Source: Ovoidimarina sp963698645 (GTDB taxonomy: Bacteria; Pseudomonadota; Alphaproteobacteria; Rhodobacterales; Rhodobacteraceae). From it: a stretch of DNA of 64,000 nucleotides. The stretch is taken from contig CAVORP010000006.1 of assembly GCA_963698645.1 (NCBI GenBank), forward strand, positions 62,001 to 126,000, given 5' to 3'. Every line of letters starts with the position of its first letter. The first letter of the stretch is position 1. The notes below the pieces were generated by a model. It did not search any database. It saw only the letters and a program-made list of their open reading frames with translations, and had not been told where the DNA came from. A program made the position numbers and the translations under genes. This document shows, piece by piece, positions 53,638-62,530 of the stretch.

Positions 53638-53672
53638 TTGAGACGGAGGTCTATTTCACATATTCATGAAAT
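53638..53672 (+). promoter_or_regulatory. Putative ars promoter and ArsR-type inverted repeat
   Basis: TTGAGA (53638-53643) and TATTCA (53661-53666) are 17 bp apart and end a few bases before the arsR start codon. An inverted repeat ATTTCA-N8-TGAAAT (53653-53672) covers the -10 area and ends at the start codon. Its sequence resembles AT-rich ArsR sites, where a bound repressor would block transcription. The -10 match is poor. If this is the promoter, the mRNA would have almost no leader. Confidence 0.4.
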
Positions 53673-54511
53673 ATGATCGACACTCAGCTCAACCGCCTCT
53701 CTGTTCTTGCCCATGCCGACCGGCTCTCGGTGTTCCGGCTGCTGGTCCGCCGCCTGCCCGAAACCGTACCGGCGGGGGAAATCGCCCGCTCCCTGTCGCT
53801 CAAGCCCAGCACGCTGTCGGCGCACCTCTCGGCACTGCAGAACGCGGGCTTGGCCTCGCATTCCCGGCAGGGAACGACGTTGCTCTACCGCGCCGATCTG
53901 GATGGTGCCGAAAGCCTCGTGTCTTTCCTTTTCGAGGATTGCTGCCGAGGCCGTGCCGATCTGTGCCAGCCGAGACACCCAGCACAAAGTTCGCCGGGCA
54001 ACATCTTGAAGGAAAAACGCTTTTCCGTCCTGTTCATCTGCAGCGGAAACTCGACCCGATCGATCATCGCCGAAACCCTGCTGCGCGCAGAGGCGGGCGA
54101 CCGGTTCATCGCCTATTCCGCCGGAACGCGCCCGCGGTCCGAGATCAATCCGGCGACAATCCGGTTCCTGCGCTCCAAGGGGCACGATACCACGGCACTC
54201 CGGGCCAAGCATGTCTCCGAATTTCAGGGACCAGAAGCACCGCGCTCGATTTCGTCTTTACCGTCTGCGACCGCGCGGCGAACGAGGAATGTCCGCCCTG
54301 GCCCGGCCAGCCGGTCACCGCCCATTGGGGCCTTCCCGATCCGAACAGCGCCTGTGGCACCGATGCCGAACGCACCCTCGCCTTTCAACAGACCTATGGG
54401 ATGATCCGCAACCGGATCACCGGCCTTGCCGCCCTGCCGGTCGAAACGCTCGACCGGATGTCGCTGCAGGCCGCCATCGACCGTATCCCCGGAAAGGACA
54501 ACGCCCGATGA
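53673..54511 (+). CDS. ArsR-type repressor fused to ArsC-type arsenate reductase, one frame break
   Basis: A two-domain protein of about 279 residues. The N-terminal winged helix (1-90) has Leu-Lys-Pro-Ser-Thr-Leu-Ser-Ala-His-Leu as recognition helix and an Asp-Cys-Cys pair near its end. The C-terminal low-molecular-weight phosphatase-like domain has the P-loop Cys-Ser-Gly-Asn-Ser-Thr-Arg-Ser (CX5R) and, late, Phe-Thr-Val-Cys-Asp-Arg-Ala. As printed, the frame breaks near 54240-54244, where a single G appears missing (after Gly-Pro-Glu-Ala-Pro). Such repressor-reductase fusions are known. The start codon overlaps the operator-like repeat. The stop overlaps the next gene. Confidence 0.88.
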
Positions 54512-55506
54512 CCATCTATGCGCTGAACGGCCTTGGGCGGATCGGCAAGCTTGCCCTCCGCCCGCTTCTGGAACGCGGGATCGTACCCGCCTTCGTCAAC
54601 GACGCGGTGGGTGATCCAGCGATGCACGCTCATCTTCTGGAATTCGACACGGTTCATGGCCGCTGGCCTGCCCGGTTCCATGCGACGGCCGATGCGATCA
54701 CGATCGACGGCACCGAGATTCCGGTCACCTGCCATCGCACCCTTGCCGAACTCCCGCTTGATGGCGTCGACGTGATGATCGACTGCACCGGCGCCTTCAG
54801 ATCCGAAGCGGCCCTTGCCCCCTATTTCGCGGCGGGCGTCGCCAAGGTCGTGGTCTCGGCGCCGGTCAAGGACGGCAACGCCGCCAATATCGTCTATGGC
54901 GTCAACCATCAGATCTATGATCCGGATCAACATCGTATCGTAACCGCCGCAAGTTGCACGACGAATTGCCTCGCACCTGTGGTCAAGGTGATCCACGAGG
55001 GGCTCGGGATCAAACACGGCTCGATCACCACCATCCATGATGTCACCAACACCCAAACCATCGTCGATCGCCCGGCCAAGGATCTGCGCCGCGCGCGGTC
55101 GGCCCTGAACTCGCTCATTCCCACCTCGACCGGCTCGGCCACGGCGATCACCCTGATCTACCCGGAACTGGCCGGAAAACTGAACGGTCATGCCGTTCGC
55201 GTCCCGCTGCTCAACGCCTCGCTCACCGATTGCGTCTTCGAAGTCGCGCGGCCCACCACCGTGGACGAGGTCAACGGGATGCTGAAAGCCGCCGCCGACG
55301 GGCCGCTCCACGGCATCCTCGGCTACGAAGAACGCCCCCTTGTCTCGGCCGATTACACCAACGATCCCCGGTCGGGCATCGTCGACGCCCTCTCGACCAT
55401 GGTGGTGAACGGGACCCAGGTGAAACTCTACGTCTGGTACGACAACGAATGGGCCTATGCCCATCGCCTCGTGGATATCGCCCAGATGGTGGGACAGCGC
55501 CTGTGA
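54508..55506 (+). CDS. ArsJ-associated glyceraldehyde-3-phosphate dehydrogenase
   Basis: A 332-residue GAPDH homologue. The Rossmann start Ala-Leu-Asn-Gly-Leu-Gly-Arg-Ile-Gly-Lys departs slightly from glycolytic GAPDH. The active-site Ala-Ala-Ser-Cys-Thr-Thr-Asn-Cys and His-Asp-Val-Thr-Asn-Thr-Gln motifs and Trp-Tyr-Asp-Asn-Glu-Trp are present. In arsJ operons this enzyme makes 1-arseno-3-phosphoglycerate from arsenate, which ArsJ then exports. ATGA and GTGA overlaps join it to arsRC and arsJ, so the three form one unit. A housekeeping role is less likely here. Confidence 0.92.
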   Translation: MTIYALNGLGRIGKLALRPLLERGIVPAFVNDAVGDPAMHAHLLEFDTVHGRWPARFHATADAITIDGTEIPVTCHRTLAELPLDGVDVMIDCTGAFRSEAALAPYFAAGVAKVVVSAPVKDGNAANIVYGVNHQIYDPDQHRIVTAASCTTNCLAPVVKVIHEGLGIKHGSITTIHDVTNTQTIVDRPAKDLRRARSALNSLIPTSTGSATAITLIYPELAGKLNGHAVRVPLLNASLTDCVFEVARPTTVDEVNGMLKAAADGPLHGILGYEERPLVSADYTNDPRSGIVDALSTMVVNGTQVKLYVWYDNEWAYAHRLVDIAQMVGQRL

Positions 55507-56756
55507 CCCAGCACCCCGGCCTGCCCGCCTATATCGCGGTCACCGCCGCCTACTGGGCCTTCATGCTCACCGATGGCGCCCTGCGGATGCTGGTCCTGCT
55601 GCATTTTCACACTCTGGGCTTTTCGCCGGTGCAGCTTGCCTATCTCTTCGTCCTCTACGAGATCGCGGGTATCGTCACCAATCTCTCGGCGGGCTGGATC
55701 GCCGCGCGTTTCGGCCTTGCCGCCACGCTCTATGCCGGCCTCGCGCTTCAGGTCGCGGCCCTTCTGGCGCTGGCACAACTTGATCCGGGCTGGGCCGTGG
55801 CCAGCTCGGTGGCCTTCGTCATGCTGGTGCAGGGCGCTTCGGGCGTGGCCAAGGATCTGGCCAAGATGAGCTCGAAAAGCGCGGTCAAACTGCTGGCACC
55901 CAAGACCGAGGGTACGCTGTTCCGATGGGTTGCGCTGCTCACCGGATCGAAGAACGCAGTCAAGGGACTGGGCTTCTTTCTGGGCGCGGTCCTTCTGGGC
56001 TGGGTGGGCTTTGTCCCCGCAATCCTCGGCATGGCCGCCCTTCTGGCGCTCATCCTTCTGGCCGTCGCCCTGCGCATGCCCCCGGGCCTGCCCACGGGGC
56101 GCAAGGACGCGAAATTCCGCGAAGTCTTCTCGCGCAACCCCGATATCAACTGGCTCAGCGCCGCGCGCGTGTTCCTGTTCGGCGCGCGCGACGTGTGGTT
56201 CGTGGTGGGCATCCCGATCTATTTCTACGCCGTGCTGTCGGATGGGTCTCAGGCGGGAGATCGCGCGGCCTTCTTCACCATCGGCGGCTTCATGGCGCTC
56301 TGGATCATCCTTTACGGCGCGGTGCAGGCCACGGCCCCCCGCATCCTCGGGCCCCGCCCCCTGACGGGCCTCGTGGCCCAGGCCCGGCTCTGGGCGCTCG
56401 TTCTGGCGGTCGTGCCGGCGGCACTGGCCCTGTTGGTCTGGTGGGCCGCCACCCCCGCGCCCTGGCTGACCGCGACAATCATCGCGGGGCTTCTGGTCTT
56501 CGGGGCGATCTTCGCAGTGAATTCCGCGCTGCACTCCTACCTGATCCTTGCCTTCACCGAGACGAAACGCGTGACCATGGATGTGGGGTTCTACTACATG
56601 GCGAATGCCACGGGCCGCCTTTTGGGCACCCTCCTGTCCGGGGCCACCTATCAGATGGGCGGCCTTCCCCTCTGCCTTGCCACCGCGGCGGCGATGGTCG
56701 GTCTCAGCAGGCTTGCCGCGGGCCGGATCACCGGGGAACGGCCCGCCCTCGCCTAA
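55503..56756 (+). CDS. arsJ: ArsJ, MFS-type organoarsenical efflux permease
   Basis: A 417-residue transporter with about twelve helices. Family-like features are Ala-Tyr-Trp-Ala-Phe-Met-Leu-Thr-Asp-Gly-Ala-Leu-Arg-Met-Leu near the start, Gly-Val-Ala-Lys-Asp-Leu-Ala-Lys-Met-Ser-Ser-Lys-Ser-Ala-Val-Lys in the central loop, and Leu-Thr-Gly-Ser-Lys-Asn-Ala-Val-Lys-Gly. It would export 1-arseno-3-phosphoglycerate, which then falls apart outside to arsenate. The GTG start overlaps the dehydrogenase stop. Its stop overlaps the stop of the convergent carnitine dehydrogenase gene. Confidence 0.93.
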   Translation: MTQHPGLPAYIAVTAAYWAFMLTDGALRMLVLLHFHTLGFSPVQLAYLFVLYEIAGIVTNLSAGWIAARFGLAATLYAGLALQVAALLALAQLDPGWAVASSVAFVMLVQGASGVAKDLAKMSSKSAVKLLAPKTEGTLFRWVALLTGSKNAVKGLGFFLGAVLLGWVGFVPAILGMAALLALILLAVALRMPPGLPTGRKDAKFREVFSRNPDINWLSAARVFLFGARDVWFVVGIPIYFYAVLSDGSQAGDRAAFFTIGGFMALWIILYGAVQATAPRILGPRPLTGLVAQARLWALVLAVVPAALALLVWWAATPAPWLTATIIAGLLVFGAIFAVNSALHSYLILAFTETKRVTMDVGFYYMANATGRLLGTLLSGATYQMGGLPLCLATAAAMVGLSRLAAGRITGERPALA

Positions 56757-58156
56757 ACCGCATGAGCCGCCGCAAGCGCCTCCAGCCGCGCCGCGACCTC
56801 CGGCAAGGGTGGACAGGATTTCCGCGTCTCGAGGTTCACATGCAACAGGAAATGGTCGCAGGTCGCAAGCACCTCCCCATCCGCGGCCCGCTGCATCTCG
56901 TGCCAGACGCGAAGCTTCTTGCCCTCGCCCTGCGTGATCCGGCTCAAGACCCGGATCGCATCGCCCGCATGTGTTTCGCCCAGATAGCGAATGGTGGTCT
57001 CGGCGGTGAAATAGCTGTTTCCCCCCGCCACATACTCCTGATCCGCGCCGAAATGGATCATCAGCGCATCCACCGCGTCGGAAAATACCTGCCCATAGCG
57101 GCTTTCGTTCATGTGGCCGTTGTAATCGGTCCAGTCGAGCGGCACCGTCCGCGCCAAAGTCTGCACCGGCACCTCGTCGCCCAGAACCGGCCGCAGCACC
57201 GCATCATGGGCATTCAGAACCGCGCCCGCCGCGGCACCGCGTTGCTTCAACCCGCGCAGGATCGCCACAAGATTGCCGTCCCGCAGCCGCTCCAATTCGC
57301 GGATCGACATATGCCCCGATTGCGCATCCGACTGATCCGCGATCAGGTCCACCAATGCGTCATTGAACTCCGGCACATCGGTCAGCTTCGTCCATGGCCA
57401 TTGCAGGCAGGGACCGAACTGCGCCATGAAATGCCGCATCCCCGCCTCGCCGCCGGCCACGCGGTAGGTCTCGAACAGGCCCATCTGCGCCCAACGAAGG
57501 CCAAAGCCCATGCGGATCGCCTCGTCGATCTCTTCCGTGGTGGCGATCCCGTCCTTCACCAGCCAAAGCGCCTCGCGCCAGACCGCTTCCAGGAACCGGT
57601 CGGCGATATGCGCGTCGATCTCGGCCCGCACCTTGAGCGGGAACATCCCCAGACCTGTCAGGATATCCGCCGCCGCCAGAACCGTGGGGTCCTCGGCCCC
57701 CGCGCCAACCAGTTCGATCAACGGCAGTAGATAGACGGGGTTGAACGGATGGGCCACGACGATCCGACCCGCATTCGTCTGATTTTCCCGCAATTCCGAT
57801 GGCTTGAAGCCCGATGTTGACGACCCGACGATCGCATCCTTCGGCGCCGATGCGGCGATCTGCGCGAAGACCGCGTGCTTGATATCCAACCGCTCGGGAA
57901 CGCTTTCCTGTACCCAGTCGGCGCCCGCGCAGGCCTCTTCGACGCTCGCGTGGAAACTCAGACGCCCCTCGGGGGGCAAGGCGAAATCGTAGAGCATGGG
58001 AAGGGTATGGCGCGCATTGGCCAGAACCTCGCCGATCTTGCGTTCCGCCTCCGGATCTGGGTCCGAGACCCGCACATCCCAGCCGTTCAGCAGGAACCGC
58101 GCGGCCCATCCGCCGCCGATCACGCCTCCGCCGATGATTGCCGCACGTTTCGTCAT
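56753..58156 (-). CDS. L-carnitine dehydrogenase fused to a betainyl-CoA thioesterase domain
   Basis: A 467-residue fusion. Residues 1-320 form a 3-hydroxyacyl-CoA-dehydrogenase-like NAD enzyme (Gly-Gly-Gly-Val-Ile-Gly-Gly-Gly-Trp-Ala, then Ser-Ser-Thr-Ser-Gly-Phe-Lys-Pro-Ser and His-Pro-Phe-Asn-Pro-Val-Tyr-Leu), the carnitine 3-dehydrogenase type. Residues about 330-467 are a hotdog thioesterase with Asp-Tyr-Asn-Gly-His-Met-Asn. Known bacterial carnitine dehydrogenases have the same two-domain plan, giving 3-dehydrocarnitine and releasing glycine betaine from betainyl-CoA. The BKACE enzyme needed in between is encoded two genes upstream. Start is the ATG 12 bp after the SDR gene. Confidence 0.92.
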   Translation of the reverse strand: MTKRAAIIGGGVIGGGWAARFLLNGWDVRVSDPDPEAERKIGEVLANARHTLPMLYDFALPPEGRLSFHASVEEACAGADWVQESVPERLDIKHAVFAQIAASAPKDAIVGSSTSGFKPSELRENQTNAGRIVVAHPFNPVYLLPLIELVGAGAEDPTVLAAADILTGLGMFPLKVRAEIDAHIADRFLEAVWREALWLVKDGIATTEEIDEAIRMGFGLRWAQMGLFETYRVAGGEAGMRHFMAQFGPCLQWPWTKLTDVPEFNDALVDLIADQSDAQSGHMSIRELERLRDGNLVAILRGLKQRGAAAGAVLNAHDAVLRPVLGDEVPVQTLARTVPLDWTDYNGHMNESRYGQVFSDAVDALMIHFGADQEYVAGGNSYFTAETTIRYLGETHAGDAIRVLSRITQGEGKKLRVWHEMQRAADGEVLATCDHFLLHVNLETRKSCPPLPEVAARLEALAAAHAV

Positions 58157-58168
58157 CGCGTCGCCTCC

Positions 58169-58946
58169 TCAGGCGTTCAGTGTTTCGGTATGCCCGTCGA
58201 TCGGCATGGCAAGACCCGAGATCTTCGCCCCCGCCTCCGAGGCCAGGAACAGGGCCGCATCGGCCACCTCGTCGGCCGTGACCCAGGAGCGGAGCGAGAC
58301 GCCCCGCACATAGACCTCGCGCATTGCCTCGATGCTCGTGCCCCGCGCCGCGGCCTCTGCGGCAAGCACCCGGTCCATCCGGTCCCCCTCGACCGCACCG
58401 GGACACAGCGCATTCACGCGAATGCCGAAGGGGCCCAACTCCATGGCCAGGGTCTTCATCAGCCCGATCACGCCCCATTTGGCGGTGGCATAGGGGGCCC
58501 GATAGGGATAGCCGAACAGCCCCGCCGTAGATGAGGTCAGAAAGATAACCCCTTGTTTCTGCGCTTTCATATGCCCTGCCGCCCAACGGCAGGCCAGAAA
58601 CGCCCCGTCCAGATTGGCCGAAAGACAGGCCCGCCAGCCTGCAAGGTCAAGCGTCTCGATCGCCCCCGCCGGACCGCCGGTTCCGGCATTGGCACACAGG
58701 ATATCGACCCCGCCCCACGCCGCATCCAGCTTGTCGAACAGCGCCTGCATCTGCGCCTCCGATGTAACATCGGCTTGCACAGCGCATGATATCGCTGTAC
58801 TTCGAGGAGAATTCGTCTACCGCCACTGGATCAAGATCACAGACCGCGACTCGAGCGCCTTCGGCCGCGAACCGCCGTGCCAGAACCGCCCCGATCCCCG
58901 AAGCGCCGGCAGTAACCAGAACCCGCCGCCCTGAAAAACCGCTCAA
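58169..58946 (-). CDS. SDR-family oxidoreductase in the carnitine cluster, one frame break
   Basis: A classical short-chain dehydrogenase of about 258 residues. It has Thr-Ala-Gly-Ala-Ser-Gly-Ile-Gly (cofactor loop), Ala-Asn-Ala-Gly-Thr-Gly-Gly-Pro, a Ser-Ser-Thr-Ala serine and Tyr-Ala-Thr-Ala-Lys for the Ser-Tyr-Lys triad, then Pro-Gly-Ala-Val. As printed, the frame breaks near 58781-58788, before Val-Gln-Ala-Asp-Val-Thr; one base removed gives a full protein. The TTG at 58946 overlaps the BKACE stop (TTGA). Substrate is unknown. Acetoacetate from the BKACE step or a second carnitine form are candidates by position only. Confidence 0.83.
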
Positions 58947-59851
58947 CGGGGCGCCCGCTTCACAAGGCCAAGCTTGGCCCGCACCTGTTCCGGCCCGATC
59001 ACCGTGGCCCCCAATGCCTCGACGATGCCCACGGCCCGCTCCACCAGTTGCGCATTTGTGGCCAACTGCCCCTTGGCCAGCCACAGGTTATCCTCGAGCC
59101 CGACGCGCACATTGCCACCTGCCAGCACCGCCGCCGCGACATAGGGCATCTGGTGTCGCCCGATCGAGAAGGCCGACCATGTCCAGTCCGATGGAACATT
59201 GTTCACCATCGCCATGAAAGTATTGAGATCATCGGGTGCCCCCCATGGGATTCCCATGCACAATTGCACCAGTGCCGGGGACTCCAGAATACCCTCCTCC
59301 ACCAGTGCCTTGGCGAGCCAGAGATGGCCGGTGTCGAAGGCCTCGATCTCGGGCTTCACACCCAGATCCGTCATCATCCGGCCCATTGCGCGCAGCATGC
59401 CGGGCGTGTTCGTCATGACGTAATCGGCCTCGGCGAAGTTCATCGTGCCGCAATCCAGCGTACAGATCTCGGGCAGGCAATCGGCCACATGGGCCACCCG
59501 CTCCTCGGCGCTGGCCATGTCGGTTCCACGCCCAAGCGGCAGCGGCGCATCGGGCGCGCCGAATACCATGTCGCCGCCCATTCCCGCGGTGAGGTTCAGC
59601 ACCACGTCGGTGCCAGATTCCCGAATGCGTTCCGTGACTTCGCGGTACAACTTGCCATCACGGGAAGGCACGCCGGTCTCCGGATCGCGCACGTGGCAAT
59701 GCACGATCGCCGCCCCTGCCTGTGCTGCTGCGATGGCGCTTTCGGCAATCTCGGCGGGGCTTCGGGGGACATGGGGCGAACGGTCCTGACTGCTGCCCGA
59801 GCCGGTGACGGCGCAGGTGATAAAGACCTCGGAATTCATTGTCAGCGACAT
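58943..59851 (-). CDS. BKACE-family enzyme (DUF849), probably 3-dehydrocarnitine:acetyl-CoA trimethylamine transferase
   Basis: A 302-residue zinc enzyme of the beta-keto acid cleavage family. It begins Ile-Thr-Cys-Ala-Val-Thr-Gly, then Ile-Val-His-Cys-His-Val-Arg-Asp with the two zinc histidines, and Asn-Leu-Thr-Ala-Gly-Met-Gly, Leu-Asp-Cys-Gly-Thr-Met-Asn-Phe and Glu-Asp-Asn-Leu-Trp-Leu. With carnitine dehydrogenase in the same unit, the likely reaction is 3-dehydrocarnitine plus acetyl-CoA to betainyl-CoA and acetoacetate. The ATG at 59851 follows AAGGGGG. It is the first gene of the three-gene unit. Confidence 0.9.
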   Translation of the reverse strand: MSLTMNSEVFITCAVTGSGSSQDRSPHVPRSPAEIAESAIAAAQAGAAIVHCHVRDPETGVPSRDGKLYREVTERIRESGTDVVLNLTAGMGGDMVFGAPDAPLPLGRGTDMASAEERVAHVADCLPEICTLDCGTMNFAEADYVMTNTPGMLRAMGRMMTDLGVKPEIEAFDTGHLWLAKALVEEGILESPALVQLCMGIPWGAPDDLNTFMAMVNNVPSDWTWSAFSIGRHQMPYVAAAVLAGGNVRVGLEDNLWLAKGQLATNAQLVERAVGIVEALGATVIGPEQVRAKLGLVKRAPR

Positions 59852-59962
59852 TGGCGCCCCCTTATGCGTTTCCCGCAAAGGATAGACCGGGCCAAGGGCC
59901 CGATCATGCTTTTTTGCGCCTCAAACATGCCGAATGCGACGATGCGGAAATCATGTGTATTT

Positions 59963-59983
59963 CATGCGCATACCATGCGCATG
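59963..59983. promoter_or_regulatory. Perfect 9-bp inverted repeat (CATGCGCAT-N3-ATGCGCATG) before the carnitine genes
   Basis: The repeat lies in the 145-bp gap between the alcohol dehydrogenase stop and the BKACE start, 112-132 bp before the latter. A partial third copy, CATGTG, lies just to the left. The symmetry fits an operator for a dimeric regulator of carnitine use. It could also be a short hairpin at the end of the preceding transcript, but no T-run follows. Confidence 0.5.
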
Positions 59984-59996
59984 ATCGGCGGCACGG

Positions 59997-61143
59997 CTAA
60001 AGGCAGGCCTCGAACAGGGCGCGGGTATTCTCGGCCGTCATCGCCACCGGATTGCCGCCCACCGACGGGTCCTCCAGCGCCATTGCCGTGAGCATGTCGA
60101 GCTTTTCTGCCTCGACACCCATGGCCGTCAGGGTCGCAGGGATGCCAAGGCTTTCCCGCAACACGAGGACGCGGTCGTAAAACCCTGAATATCCTCCCGA
60201 AATACCCAAATACGCCGCGGCCCGGTCCAGCCGGTCCTCGACCTTTGCCCGGTTGAACTCAAGCACCATGGGCATGACCACCGCGTTGGTCGTGCCATGA
60301 TGGGTGTTGTAGACCGCGCCCACCGGGTGCGAGAGCGCGTGGATCGCGCCCAGACCCTTCTGGAACGCGACCGCCCCCATCGCCGCCGCCGCCATCATCT
60401 GGCCCCGCGCCTCGAAGGTCGGTCCCGTCCGCATAGGCACGCGGCAGGTACTCGTTCACCAGCCGCATGCCTTCCAGCGCGATGCCCTGGCTCATCGGAT
60501 GGAAATGCGGCGAGCAATAGGCCTCGAGACAATGAGCAAAGGCATCCATGCCGGTGCCCGCGGTGATCATCTTGGGCATGCCCACGGTCAGTTCTGGGTC
60601 TGAAATCACAATCTTCGGAAGGACTTGCGGGTGAAAGATGATCTTTTTCACATGGGTTTCGGAATTTGTGATGACGCTCGCGCGCCCGACTTCCGACCCC
60701 GTGCCGGCGGTGGTCGGCACGGCGATGATCGGCGCGATGCCCGCCGGGTCGGCCCGGGTCCACCAGTCGCCGATATCCTCGAAATCCCAGACCGGGCGGG
60801 TCTGGCCCGACATGAAGGCGACCATCTTGCCCAGATCGAGGCCGGAGCCGCCGCCGAAGGCCACGACGCCGTCATGGCCGCCCTCGCGATAGACCTTGAT
60901 CCCGGCGGCAAGGTTCATCTCGTTCGGGTTCGGATCGACCTCGGCGAACAGGGCCCGGCCAAGTCCCGCGGCATCAAGAATATCCAGCGCGTTCTGCGTC
61001 ACGGGCAAGGGTGCCAGCCCCCGGTCGGTGACCAGAAGCGGATTGGTGATGCCGGCGGCAACGCAGGCCTCGGGCAGTTCCGAAATGCGGCCCGCCCCGA
61101 ACCGGATGGCGGTGGGATAGGACCAGTTGGCGGTAAGCGTCAT
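59997..61143 (-). CDS. Iron-containing alcohol dehydrogenase, one frame break
   Basis: A group III dehydrogenase of about 381 residues. NAD-binding Gly-Gly-Gly-Ser-Gly-Leu-Asp-Leu-Gly-Lys and Val-Pro-Thr-Thr-Ala-Gly-Thr-Gly-Ser-Glu are followed by metal ligands in Gly-Met-Asp-Ala-Phe-Ala-His-Cys-Leu-Glu-Ala and, later, His-Ala-Leu-Ser-His-Pro-Val-Gly and Asn-Thr-His-His-Gly. As printed, TT at about 60416-60417 breaks the frame after Ala-Asp-Gly-Thr-Asp-Leu; one base removed restores it. The ATG overlaps the aldehyde dehydrogenase stop. The substrate is probably an alcohol or amino alcohol linked to the glutamine synthetase gene upstream. Confidence 0.9.
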
Positions 61144-62519
61144 GACGTGACTTTCTTGAGATGGAAGGATTTCGGGCGGGTCAGGTTGTGATAGCCGATC
61201 ACCGAAAGGCCACCGCCCTTGCCGGTCAGCTTGCACCCGGTCCAGCAGAGCGCCGGGTCGAGGTAATCGGCGCGGTTCATGAACACTGTACCGGTCTCGA
61301 TCTGGTCGCCCAGACGCTCGGCCCGGTCGGGGTCGTTGGTCCAGAGCGAGGCGGTCAGGCCGAAATCGCTGTCATTCATCAGCGCCAGCGCCTCGGCGTC
61401 GCTGCCCACGGGCATGATGCCGACCACGGGGGCAAAGGTCTCCTCGCGCATCACCCGCATGGAATGATCGACCCCGGTCAGGACCTGCGGCGTCATGTAG
61501 GTGCCCCCGTCATCGGCGGCGAAGGTGGGGATATGCGCGGTCGCGCCCGCCGCCACGGCCTCGGCCACCTGGGCGCGGGCCTCGTCGGCAAAGCGCTTGT
61601 TCGCCATGGGCCCAAGCGTCGTATCGGGGGCCAGCGGGTTGCCCAGCTTGTAGTTCATGGCAAAGGCAACGGCACCTTCGACAAAGGCATCGTATTTCGA
61701 CTGGTGAACATAGATTCGCTCGATCCCGCAGCAGCATTGCCCGGAATTGAACATCGCGCCGTCCATCAGCGTGGCCACCGCCGCATCCAGATCGGCGTCT
61801 TCCATCACATAGCCTGGATCCTTGCCGCCCAGCTCCAGCCCAAGCCCGGTAAAGGTGCCCGCCGCGGCCTGTTCCATGGCGCGGCCACCGCCCACGGAGC
61901 CGGTGAAGTTGACAAAATTGAACGACCGTTCAGATATCAGGGCCGAGGTCGTCTGATGATCCAGAAACACGTTCTGGAACACGTCCTGGGGGATGCCCGC
62001 CTCGTGAAAGGCCCGCGCCATGCGTTCGCCCACCAGAAGGGTCTGGGTCGCATGTTTCAGAACCACCGTATTGCCCGCGATCAGCGCGGGGGCCACCGTG
62101 TTGATCGCCGTCATGTAGGGATAGTTCCACGGGGCCACCACCAGGACCACGCCATGCGGTTCGCGCCGGATGAAGCGGCGGAACCGGGTGCTGTCCTCGA
62201 TCTCGATATCCTTGAGCGCATCGCCCGCGATCGCCGCCATATGGGTCGCGCGTTCGTTGAACCCGCCCCATTCGCCGCCATACTTGATGGGCCGCCCCAT
62301 CTGCCAGGCCAGTTCCGGCACGATGTCGGCATTCATCGCGCCGATTCTTGCAACGCCCGCCAGCACCAGTTCGATCCGCTCGTGCAGGGGCCGCGCGGCC
62401 CAGCCTTTTTGCGCCGCCCGTGCCCGGGCCACGCTGTCGCGGGCGGCCTCGGGGGTGAATGCCTGTCGCTCGGCATAGATTGACCCGTCGACGGGAGAGA
62501 TGCACTGAAGAACTGTCAT
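61140..62519 (-). CDS. Aldehyde dehydrogenase family protein
   Basis: A 459-residue NAD(P)-dependent aldehyde dehydrogenase. Pro-Trp-Asn-Tyr-Pro, Lys-His-Ala-Thr-Gln, Phe-Thr-Gly-Ser-Val-Gly-Gly-Gly, the catalytic-region Leu-Glu-Leu-Gly-Gly-Lys-Asp, and the nucleophile in Asn-Ser-Gly-Gln-Cys-Cys-Cys-Gly are all visible; three cysteines in a row are unusual but the first or second occupies the nucleophile position. Glu-Glu-Thr-Phe-Ala-Pro-Val completes it. The start is the ATG at 62519, 11 bp after the glutamine synthetase stop. It would oxidise an aldehyde such as a gamma-glutamylated aminoaldehyde. Confidence 0.9.
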   Translation of the reverse strand: MTVLQCISPVDGSIYAERQAFTPEAARDSVARARAAQKGWAARPLHERIELVLAGVARIGAMNADIVPELAWQMGRPIKYGGEWGGFNERATHMAAIAGDALKDIEIEDSTRFRRFIRREPHGVVLVVAPWNYPYMTAINTVAPALIAGNTVVLKHATQTLLVGERMARAFHEAGIPQDVFQNVFLDHQTTSALISERSFNFVNFTGSVGGGRAMEQAAAGTFTGLGLELGGKDPGYVMEDADLDAAVATLMDGAMFNSGQCCCGIERIYVHQSKYDAFVEGAVAFAMNYKLGNPLAPDTTLGPMANKRFADEARAQVAEAVAAGATAHIPTFAADDGGTYMTPQVLTGVDHSMRVMREETFAPVVGIMPVGSDAEALALMNDSDFGLTASLWTNDPDRAERLGDQIETGTVFMNRADYLDPALCWTGCKLTGKGGGLSVIGYHNLTRPKSFHLKKVTS

Positions 62520-62530
62520 TTTCCTGATCC

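Noticed and set aside
59963..59983. Inverted repeat as an intrinsic terminator of the alcohol dehydrogenase gene
   Set aside because: No T-run follows on the minus strand and the repeat has operator-like symmetry, although a weak terminator role cannot be excluded.
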